Assembly (NCBI GenBank): GCA_905233415.1
Contig: CAJOEX010000013.1
Coordinates: 1-42,044, forward strand
From: Paludibacteraceae bacterium
GTDB taxonomy: Bacteria > Bacteroidota > Bacteroidia > Bacteroidales > Paludibacteraceae
Direction: 5' to 3'
DNA: 42,044 bases
Below the pieces are notes generated by a model. The model had not been told where the DNA came from. It made no database searches and worked only from the letters and a program-made list of their open reading frames with translations. Positions within the stretch are counted from its first letter, which is position 1; the number at the start of each line of letters is the position of its first letter. This document shows positions 18,566 through 25,529 of the stretch, piece after piece. The position numbers were made by a program, and so were the translations under genes.

Positions 18566-19804
18566 ATGATGAAATTAAAAGGTATAATTTATGTTATTGC
18601 GGCGCTGCTATTTAGTGGCGCTGCAATAACTAATTCATTTGCGGCAGATTCATTTACGGTAGGAGATTTTACCTATACTGTTTTAAGCGATGGTGAAAAT
18701 GTATCCGTTAAATGGAATGGAACATCTTCACTTGTCAATATCGAAATTCCCGCTCAAATAACGAATCCTGCTAATAGCATAACATATACTGTCACAACAG
18801 TCGCGAACAATGCATTCAACGGTTGCAGTAACCTAAAAAGCATCATTCTACCATCAACGATAACTACAATATTAGCTAACGCCTTTAAAAATTGTACTAT
18901 ACTAAAAACCATAAAATTATCCGCCTCTCTTACAGAAATCAATTCTTCAGCTTTTTATAATGATAAGAAACTTGAAACGGTTATCTTTGAAGGAGCATCA
19001 GCCCCCATTCTAAATAATGTATTCTCACAGATTTATACACCCCAGTTTACGCTTCAAGTTATATCTACTGCTGCAAAGGAGAGTTTTGAAGCACATGGCA
19101 ACTGGAGTGTTTCCATAAAAGATATCGTTATCGTGCCGGTGGCGATTAATGAAAGCGCAGATAATTCGTCAGCTTTAACGGCACATGCAGGACATACGGC
19201 GGATGTAAATCTGACAAGGACGATTCGCCACGAGAGTTACAACTCGATTTGTCTGCCATTTTCCCTCAGCGTGGCACAAGTGGAATCAGTTTTTGGCGCG
19301 GGTTGTGATATTGAGGAATTGACCGATGCTTCTTTTGTTAATGACGAAATAACTTTGGTGTTTACGCAGCGAACCGCTATGGAAGCCGGCAAGCCGTACT
19401 TGATTAAGCCTGCAAGCACAGTTACCAATCCTACTGTTCATAACGCCGTTTTGACAAACGTTGTTGTACCGTCTGGCAATACAGATGTGACGTTTTCTGG
19501 AATCTTTTCAGCAACACTGATGGAAGCTAGCGACAACATATTGGTTGTCGGGGCGGAAAACACGCTTCATCCTGTTACTGCCGGTGATATGCTTGGGTTG
19601 CGCGGTTACTTTGTGCTGAATTCAGACCGGGCACGTACAGCGGCAAAGCGTGGTGTTCATTTGTCAATGGGTACCAATAACGAAGAAACTGCAGTTGAAG
19701 CCGTTCGGCATATCGAAACGCAAACAAAGTGCATTATTGACGGGCAGTTGCACATTATCCGTAATGGCGTTCATTACAATGCCCGGGGTGTCATCATTCA
19801 ATAG
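18566..19804 (+). CDS. Secreted BspA-like leucine-rich-repeat protein with conserved C-terminal tag
   Basis: This 412-residue protein has a signal peptide (about 1-27, ending 'TNSFAA'). BspA/LRR_5-type repeats (about residues 70-165) follow, with units of the form 'VANNAFNGCSNLKSIILPSTI' and 'ILANAFKNC'. The next half has 'SYNSICLPFSL', 'EAGKPYLIKP' and 'LGLRGYFVL' motifs, a pattern frequently found at the C-terminal half of Bacteroidales surface proteins. The last 25 residues (CIIDG, LHIIRNGVHYN, ARG) match the tail of three other secreted proteins in the window. BspA-like LRRs mediate binding to host or matrix proteins in known cases; the ligand here is unknown. It starts 20 nt after the giant gene, so the two are co-transcribed. 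Confidence 0.85.
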   Translation: MMKLKGIIYVIAALLFSGAAITNSFAADSFTVGDFTYTVLSDGENVSVKWNGTSSLVNIEIPAQITNPANSITYTVTTVANNAFNGCSNLKSIILPSTITTILANAFKNCTILKTIKLSASLTEINSSAFYNDKKLETVIFEGASAPILNNVFSQIYTPQFTLQVISTAAKESFEAHGNWSVSIKDIVIVPVAINESADNSSALTAHAGHTADVNLTRTIRHESYNSICLPFSLSVAQVESVFGAGCDIEELTDASFVNDEITLVFTQRTAMEAGKPYLIKPASTVTNPTVHNAVLTNVVVPSGNTDVTFSGIFSATLMEASDNILVVGAENTLHPVTAGDMLGLRGYFVLNSDRARTAAKRGVHLSMGTNNEETAVEAVRHIETQTKCIIDGQLHIIRNGVHYNARGVIIQ

Positions 19805-19814
19805 TAACGGAACC

Positions 19815-19964
19815 ATGAAACGCACGTATTGGACACCTCAAACAAACACGTTGACCGTTCACTTAGGAACCGTTCTTATGGCAAGCGGCAACGGACGGCA
19901 CGTGAGCAGCAATTTGGGAGTAGGTATCAGTCCTGTGGCTCTTGACCCTGTTAATGCCTGGTAA
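19815..19964 (+). CDS. 49-residue small protein of Bacteroidales 'MASG' type
   Basis: An ATG 10 nt after the stop of the LRR gene opens a 49-codon frame: N-terminal 'MKRTYWTPQTNTLTVHLG', a short hydrophobic stretch, then 'VLMASGNG', 'NLGVG' and a 'DPVNAW' end. Small Bacteroidales proteins with the same plan (an 'MKK-Y-x-P-x' start, a central 'ASG', Gly-rich middle and short acidic/aromatic end) are familiar to me, but they have no agreed function, so membership is by resemblance only. It lacks a clear signal peptide. Its tight placement between two secreted-protein genes argues that it is a real gene rather than chance. Confidence 0.55.
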   Translation: MKRTYWTPQTNTLTVHLGTVLMASGNGRHVSSNLGVGISPVALDPVNAW

Positions 19965-19993
19965 GGGATACACCTTAATATATTATATAACAC

Positions 19994-21763
19994 ATGAGAC
20001 GAATAATTCAATTGCTGATGGTAATGCTGTGCGGATTGTTCGCACAGGCTTCCGATTGGTCATTCGCAGGCGGAATGATGTATTTTGACAACTCTCAGAC
20101 CCGATGGGAAGACAACAGTTTCATGCTTATTATCGGACGAGGCACAAACGGAAGTAGCAGTTATTCTTCTGTTTATGAAATGTGTCCTTCGGATGAACCG
20201 GATATCTGGTACACCGCTTTACCCTCATCCGGTTGGGAGGATGCCGAGTATATGGCAGTTATAAGTGGTTCTTCGGTCTGGCGCAAAGGCACATGGGGAA
20301 AAGACAATCTGACCAACGCCCACCATTATTCTGCAGCCTACACATCCGGACTGAAAGCCCAAAAAGGACAGGGATTCATGTTCACGCCGCAGAGTACAGG
20401 TAACGGCTGCACGCTGAAACTGACTTATCGCGGAGAAAACTATTACGGATTATCGTTCACCTCAGCGGAAAAGAACGCCTGTTACAAGATAGACAGCAAC
20501 AAAGGTACAATTACTTTTATCTTTTCCACCTCGGAAGGACGTTTCAACACGTCGCGCTCTGCGGTATCACGTGTATATGTTTACGGCTCTGTTACAGCGT
20601 GGAACCAAACGGATGAAGCCTACCGTTTAAACGGATTTTCGGATGACGGGTGTTTCTACCGCACAATGCCCTTGTCTGCCATAGAGCGGATTGGCAACAG
20701 CGGACAGCCGGAGTTTTTGTTCAATATCTTCAAGTACGGTGACAACTACGCAGAGAATGAAGGCTATACCGACCGCGCCCATTCCTCTTGGTCGGGGGTA
20801 GATACCCGTCTGCTGTTTAATAACAACGGCGTAAATATGATAGTTGCACTGCCCGGAGATGATTTGGATGAGATACACAGCCGCAGCGTGCAGGCGCAGA
20901 AAGTAGATAAACTGACAGACTTCGACTTGACACAGTTGTCCGAGCAACAACGGATAAGCAATTTCCGCCTTGTTCCTGCGACAAAGCACCTGTACCGCAG
21001 TTATCATCCCTACGACCCTTCCCGCCCGCAGTATGACACCGAGGAAAGACGGTTGTACTGGGTAGCAGAATTGGCAACGCAGGCAGGTATACAATGTGAC
21101 ATTGCCCTGTCGGGTGACTGCACAGGCAATGCAGGCAAGACATACACCTGTGGAGGCAAAGACTATACGATTACCATTCCCGATTATTACAAAACGATTA
21201 TTGCCAACAACCGCGTGCTGTATGTAGGCACCGGCAACGGACACACCCCCTCCTACAGCACCGCATTATATGAATCGGACGGTGAACGGTTTGCCCAATG
21301 GATTCAAGAGGTGGTGGCATTTATCTTGGACGACGCCCACCCCGCACCGTACCAGATACATTGTGCCTTGGGTTCGGACAGAACCGGCGCGTTTTGTGCA
21401 ACAATAGCGGCGTTATGCGGTGCAACATGGGAAAAGATTGCTGCCGATTATGAGGCGACAAGCAACATGCAGGTGAATGAATACCGCCACCGTAACTGCA
21501 TCCGATATTGCCTCCGGCACATGTGCGGCGTGGACCCTGCAACAGATGCCTCGTTCAATACTGCCGTGCGGAAACATTTTACAAACGGAGGATGGCTGAC
21601 TGATGCACAAATAGAGGCGATGAAAGCGAAATTGAACAATACACCAACAACTGTTTCTACCCTGACAGATAATTCCAAACCGCGCAAGATTATGCGGGAA
21701 GGAGTACTATATATTCAACACGGAGAAGACATATATAATTTAACCGGAGGAAAAATAAAATAG
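19994..21763 (+). CDS. Secreted CX5R (tyrosine/dual-specificity-type) phosphatase with N-terminal beta-modules
   Basis: This 589-residue protein has a signal peptide (about 1-19, ending 'LFAQA'). Its first half (about 20-290) is beta-rich, with 'YFDNSQTRW' and 'VYVYGSVTAWN' strands resembling the carbohydrate-binding-like modules of the neighbouring giant protein. The second half resembles Y_phosphatase3-type enzymes: 'NFRLVPATKHLYRSYHP' near residue 325-341 (compare the 'fRd-G..lyRS' motif of that family) and the P-loop 'HCALGSDRTG' with Cys457 and Arg463, a perfect CX5R. The last 26 residues carry the shared tail (RKIMREG, LYI, IYNLTG). A catalytic phosphatase exported to the cell surface is unusual; the substrate could be phosphoprotein, phosphoinositide or another phosphate ester. 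It lies 29 nt after the 49-aa gene. Confidence 0.8.
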   Translation: MRRIIQLLMVMLCGLFAQASDWSFAGGMMYFDNSQTRWEDNSFMLIIGRGTNGSSSYSSVYEMCPSDEPDIWYTALPSSGWEDAEYMAVISGSSVWRKGTWGKDNLTNAHHYSAAYTSGLKAQKGQGFMFTPQSTGNGCTLKLTYRGENYYGLSFTSAEKNACYKIDSNKGTITFIFSTSEGRFNTSRSAVSRVYVYGSVTAWNQTDEAYRLNGFSDDGCFYRTMPLSAIERIGNSGQPEFLFNIFKYGDNYAENEGYTDRAHSSWSGVDTRLLFNNNGVNMIVALPGDDLDEIHSRSVQAQKVDKLTDFDLTQLSEQQRISNFRLVPATKHLYRSYHPYDPSRPQYDTEERRLYWVAELATQAGIQCDIALSGDCTGNAGKTYTCGGKDYTITIPDYYKTIIANNRVLYVGTGNGHTPSYSTALYESDGERFAQWIQEVVAFILDDAHPAPYQIHCALGSDRTGAFCATIAALCGATWEKIAADYEATSNMQVNEYRHRNCIRYCLRHMCGVDPATDASFNTAVRKHFTNGGWLTDAQIEAMKAKLNNTPTTVSTLTDNSKPRKIMREGVLYIQHGEDIYNLTGGKIK

Positions 21764-21801
21764 TCTGATTATTCAAGTATCATAAATAAACAACCAATCA
21801 T

Positions 21802-24114
21802 ATGAAAAAGACAATTCTATTAACAATGGCCTTTGTGTGGGCAATGGCGTTAAATGCCGCGTCATACGGCATAATGATTAACTCTTCTGACTATCATGAC
21901 GGAGTAAAAAACCCTACCCCCGGTGACCCTTCTTTCGAAGAGTATATGGTATTAAATGTATCTGTGTCTGCCGGTGACAAACTGCAATTATGGGACAAGG
22001 ACAACCATGCAGGTTGGGCAGTAACGCTTGACGGAGCCAGCGTTGCAGGTATTTCCCGCGACGGAGACCATTACAATTGCACAGTGGACGGGTGCTATGA
22101 TTTCTATATCAAAATCAAATACCCAAATGACCAACTCTATATCGGTAAAGGTTCCGACTGCGGCGGAGGCGACGCCCCTGCACCTGCCACAGGCTGGGTG
22201 TTGAAAGGCTCGTTCAATGGATGGGGAGACACCCAGTTCACGGCTAAAAGCGGAGGCGCTGCCAATACCATTTATGCTGTGGCTACATTGAAAGATGCGG
22301 GCAGGGAATATGAGTTCAAGCTATACAACAACGGCACATGGTATGGCAATGACGGTTTGATGACACAGGCTCATTGCACAGATTGGACAGTTTCAAGCAG
22401 TGCAGGTAATTGCAAAATCATGGCGACCATAGCCGGCAACTATGAATTTGCATACAATACCTCTACCAAGAAAGTAACGGTCACTTATCCGTATAACCCG
22501 AAACAAGCGACGCTGTACAAGTCAGCGGTGCAGGACAAGAACGGCGATGTGATGATTCAGGCATTCTACTGGGCACATGAAGGTTCAACATCCACACCTT
22601 ATACCCAATATGGCGATGTGACATGGAAATCCCTGCTACAAGAAGCGGAGACGTTGGGACAGTACTTTGACCTTGTATGGCTTGCCCCGTCTCAAGAGAC
22701 AGCAGACTACACCGGTTATCTGCCGGTCAACTACAGCAATCAGGGTACAGTGTCCGGCAATACGGAAGGACATTCTCCATGGGGCAATGCCCAAGAACTG
22801 CGTGAGCTGATAGACAAACTGCACGCCAACGGAGCAAAAGTGATTGCCGATATTGTGCTGAACCACTCCAGTGCCAGCCATGCTGATGAATACCCAGGTC
22901 CGAACTACAACTGGTGCACATGGAATACCTTTGACTTCGGGCGTTATGGGAAATTCAATCCTGACTATTTATGGGTGACGGCAGATGATGAGATGTATGC
23001 CACTGACCATGTGGACGGACGTATTGACAAAACCGTAACTGGTGAATGCGGTTCCCATGCCGGTAGCAAATCGCTGTTTGGCGACGAGCGGGGTTATACC
23101 TATATTGATGTAGATAACGGCTATAAAGAGACTACAGCCTATTGGGATTACGGCGAGTATAACTGCATGTATTCGCGTGACTGGGCACACGTAAAGACCG
23201 AGGTACAGGAAATGTCCCGTGCTTACCTGACATGGATGCGTGACAGTATGCGCTATGACGGTTGGCGGTTTGACTTCATGAAGGGTTTTGAAGGAAGACA
23301 TTTGGAGGATTATCTCCGTGCCAGTGCACCGTATTTTTCCGTGGCAGAAGTGTTTGACGGTGCTATGGGCAAGCAGTTGGGCTTCTTGAAAGATGCCAAC
23401 TACAGCACGTATGTGTTTGACTTCCCCGGCAAGTTTGACCACTACAATAAAGCAATCGGTGTTTACCAACTGAGTAATTTGAAAAACAAAAAGTATTCAC
23501 TTATCTTTACCGACAAGAAAAAATATGCAGTAACATTCATTGACAACCATGATTCATTCCGTGAGGGCAGCAACTTCACCGGCTCTGTGAATCAGGTAAG
23601 TGCTGAAAGGTCGCCGATGGCATTAGCATATTTGCTCAGTATGCCTGGTGTTCCGTGCGTAATTTATCCGTACTGGAACAATTATAAAGAGGAGTGTCTC
23701 GCGCTAATCAAAGCACGTAAGGCTGCCGGTGTACACAGTGAATCGACGGTAGAAAAAGAATGGGCCGGCTCAGGCGCTATGGGCGACAACTACTACATGG
23801 CTATGATTAAGGGCGAAAAAGGCTATTTGTTCCTGAAATTAGGTTATGACTGCTCGCCGAAAGTGTCCCCATCCGTAGATGGCAAGATTCTTGCGATTGC
23901 ATCGCCTGACGGCAAGGAATGGAAATGCGCCTGGGCAAACCATGACCATGCAGGTGTTTGGTACACCGGTGACGATTGGACACCGATAGTACCGACAGAA
24001 AATGTGGAGAATGTTGTGCCGGCAGTAAAGGCTACAAAATTCATTGAGAACGGCGTGCTGTATATCCAACGCGGAAATGAGATATACAATGCACAAGGAC
24101 AGCGTATCCGATAA
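21802..24114 (+). CDS. Secreted GH13 alpha-amylase with N-terminal binding modules and sorting tail
   Basis: This 770-residue protein begins with a signal peptide (about 1-20). A small beta-module (about 21-115) precedes a starch-binding-like module (about 132-232, 'WVLKGSFNGWGD' to 'KKVTVTYP') like those in the giant protein. The catalytic barrel opens with 'VMIQAFYW' (about 250). All four GH13 regions are intact: 'DIVLNH' (about 350), 'GWRFDF' with the nucleophile Asp (about 490), 'AEVFD' with the acid/base Glu (about 515) and 'IDNHDS' (about 583-588). It should cut internal alpha-1,4 bonds of starch or glycogen outside the cell. The C-terminal 25 residues (KFIENG, LYIQRG, IYNAQG) are the shared tag, so I infer T9SS export and surface attachment. 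Its TAA overlaps the ATG of the CPBP gene (TAATG). Confidence 0.93.
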   Translation: MKKTILLTMAFVWAMALNAASYGIMINSSDYHDGVKNPTPGDPSFEEYMVLNVSVSAGDKLQLWDKDNHAGWAVTLDGASVAGISRDGDHYNCTVDGCYDFYIKIKYPNDQLYIGKGSDCGGGDAPAPATGWVLKGSFNGWGDTQFTAKSGGAANTIYAVATLKDAGREYEFKLYNNGTWYGNDGLMTQAHCTDWTVSSSAGNCKIMATIAGNYEFAYNTSTKKVTVTYPYNPKQATLYKSAVQDKNGDVMIQAFYWAHEGSTSTPYTQYGDVTWKSLLQEAETLGQYFDLVWLAPSQETADYTGYLPVNYSNQGTVSGNTEGHSPWGNAQELRELIDKLHANGAKVIADIVLNHSSASHADEYPGPNYNWCTWNTFDFGRYGKFNPDYLWVTADDEMYATDHVDGRIDKTVTGECGSHAGSKSLFGDERGYTYIDVDNGYKETTAYWDYGEYNCMYSRDWAHVKTEVQEMSRAYLTWMRDSMRYDGWRFDFMKGFEGRHLEDYLRASAPYFSVAEVFDGAMGKQLGFLKDANYSTYVFDFPGKFDHYNKAIGVYQLSNLKNKKYSLIFTDKKKYAVTFIDNHDSFREGSNFTGSVNQVSAERSPMALAYLLSMPGVPCVIYPYWNNYKEECLALIKARKAAGVHSESTVEKEWAGSGAMGDNYYMAMIKGEKGYLFLKLGYDCSPKVSPSVDGKILAIASPDGKEWKCAWANHDHAGVWYTGDDWTPIVPTENVENVVPAVKATKFIENGVLYIQRGNEIYNAQGQRIR

Positions 24115-25028
24115 TGCATAAAGGGCAGTATGAACATAGCCCTGCGTGGGTAAAAGTAATACAATGGTTGGGAGTGAAAGCACTCCTGACCATTGTCGCG
24201 ATGGGAGCTTGGATAATTGTGCCGTGCGACCATGCTTCAACGGGTGCGCTGAAGTGGTTTCAGTTTATGCAAACCGTCGGCACGTTCCTCTTGCCTCCGC
24301 TGATTTGCGCTTGGTTATGGTCGTCTCAACCGCTCAGTTGGCTGGGTTTGAAGCAAAACGTCGAAGCATCGAAATCTCGAAATACCGAAGTTTTCTTCTG
24401 TGCGATCGTGCTGATGATTATCGCTATGCCCGGAATAAACCTGTTAGCTGATTGGAACAGCAAAATGGTGCTGCCGGAATGTATGGCAGGTATAGAAGCA
24501 TGGATGAAAGCACAGGAACAAGCAGCTATGGCGCTGACAGAACGATTCCTGAAAGGTGAAGGAGTCGGCATTCTGTTAGTCAATATAGGGCTGATGGCTT
24601 TACTGCCGGCCTGTGCGGAAGAACTGACATTCAGGGGAGTGGTGCAGGGATTAATAGCAGGAAGCGGTCAGCAGTCAGCAAGACAACATGTGGCGGTGTG
24701 GGTGACAGCAATATTGTTCTCGGCAATCCATTTGCAGTTCTACGGGTTTGTGCCACGGATGCTGTTGGGAGCATTATTCGGCTATATGTTAGTTTGGACG
24801 GGCAGCTTGTGGGTACCGATAGTGATGCACTTTACGAACAACGTCATAACAGTAGTGGCATATTGGGTGATATACAATAAAGGTATCAATCCCGAAACTG
24901 TTGAGTCCTTCGGAACAGGCGAAACCGCTTGGGTAGGATGGCTGAGTCTGGCGCTGACGGCAGTAGGCGTTTACTTCTTTTGGCGTCTTTCGCGGCAGAT
25001 GAGGAGTGCTTCTTCACGGATGTCCTGA
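24114..25028 (+). CDS. CPBP-family intramembrane metalloprotease
   Basis: This 304-residue polytopic membrane protein has the three CPBP (Abi/CaaX protease-like) motifs: 'EELTFRG' (Glu-Glu about 169-170), 'FSAIHL' with the metal-binding His (about residue 204) and 'MHFTNN' (about 239-244). It has roughly eight hydrophobic segments and an extra stretch rich in Gln/Ala around 125-140. CPBP enzymes process prenylated proteins in eukaryotes; in bacteria they have been linked to bacteriocin immunity and envelope protein handling, with few known substrates. Its start overlaps the amylase stop by 1 nt, implying coupled translation with the secreted enzyme. The 3' end overlaps the convergent minus-strand hypothetical gene by 58 bp (24971-25028). 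Confidence 0.85.
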   Translation: MHKGQYEHSPAWVKVIQWLGVKALLTIVAMGAWIIVPCDHASTGALKWFQFMQTVGTFLLPPLICAWLWSSQPLSWLGLKQNVEASKSRNTEVFFCAIVLMIIAMPGINLLADWNSKMVLPECMAGIEAWMKAQEQAAMALTERFLKGEGVGILLVNIGLMALLPACAEELTFRGVVQGLIAGSGQQSARQHVAVWVTAILFSAIHLQFYGFVPRMLLGALFGYMLVWTGSLWVPIVMHFTNNVITVVAYWVIYNKGINPETVESFGTGETAWVGWLSLALTAVGVYFFWRLSRQMRSASSRMS

Positions 25029-25405
25029 GGCAAGGCAATATTACGAAGCTGAATGGAGCGGCACCACGCAGGAACATCCTTTTCTTGAAGGGTATCGAAT
25101 ACGGCACGAATCTCTTCGTGCTGTTCTTTTGTAAAGTCTTCGGGATTTATACCGGCAAGGGCATCAAGTTCCTCGTCATCGAAGTATTCTATTTCGGCGT
25201 TGGTCTGCAGAAGGGTTTCACGTTCGCAAACGAGATGCTGACCACAACACTCGCCGCCGTCGGCGGCAAGTTGACCGCTATCGCTGTTGGAAGTTAGACC
25301 GCTTCGCTGTTGGACCGCTTCGCTGTTGGATTTTTTGCGGGCGCGGAGTTCGAAGATAATAAGGATAACGAGACCGAGTAATATGAAAATAGCCAGTTCA
25401 ATCAT
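24971..25405 (-). CDS. Membrane-anchored hypothetical protein with CCG-x-H-x-VCE motif
   Basis: This 144-residue protein opens with one N-terminal hydrophobic helix (about 2-18) and 'RARKK', so the rest is probably cytoplasmic. Next is a low-complexity patch (about 25-48) encoded by short DNA repeats, then 'ECCGQHLVCERE' (about 52-63), with clustered Cys and His that could bind metal. An acidic helical domain follows ('IEYFDDEELD', 'PEDFTKEQHEEIRAVF', 'LRNIALPQDIREEALL'). I recognise this as a recurrent Bacteroidales protein type, sometimes loosely labelled phospholipase in databases, but I see no lipase motif and would not assign a function. It lies 125 nt downstream of parE on the same strand, with an 11-bp repeat array in the gap. 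Confidence 0.75.
   Translation of the reverse strand: MIELAIFILLGLVILIIFELRARKKSNSEAVQQRSGLTSNSDSGQLAADGGECCGQHLVCERETLLQTNAEIEYFDDEELDALAGINPEDFTKEQHEEIRAVFDTLQEKDVPAWCRSIQLRNIALPQDIREEALLICRERRQKK
25273..25328 (-). repeat. 16-bp tandem repeats inside the minus-strand hypothetical gene
   Basis: GACCGCTTCGCTGTTG occurs at 25297-25312 and 25313-25328 in direct succession, with a one-base-longer relative (GACCGCTATCGCTGTTG) at 25273-25289. Because 16 is not a multiple of 3, the copies are read in different frames and encode the low-complexity patch behind the membrane helix. A unit change would shift the frame. Confidence 0.8.
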
Positions 25406-25446
25406 GTTGCGGTTTTCTTATGGTGCTATCACGGTCATGTAATAGC

Positions 25447-25501
25447 GAGCACCCGATGAGCATCCGATGAGCATCCGATCAGTACCCGATGAGCACCCGA
25501 T
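25447..25501 (-). repeat. Five-copy 11-bp tandem array between parE and the hypothetical gene
   Basis: On the plus strand the contiguous units are GAGCACCCGAT (25447), GAGCATCCGAT (25458), GAGCATCCGAT (25469), CAGTACCCGAT (25480) and GAGCACCCGAT (25491). The array ends 29 bp from the parE stop and 42 bp before the start of the downstream gene on the minus strand. The sequence entering the array on the minus strand (CCGCTGTTTTC) loosely resembles the leader and spacer of the array at 41965. Confidence 0.9.
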
Positions 25502-25529
25502 GAAAACAGCGGAATATTTAGGGTGTTGT

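Noticed and set aside
24971..25405. Phospholipase label for the minus-strand hypothetical protein
   Set aside because: No serine, histidine or HKD lipase motif is visible; only a membrane helix and a CCG-x-H-x-VCE cluster.
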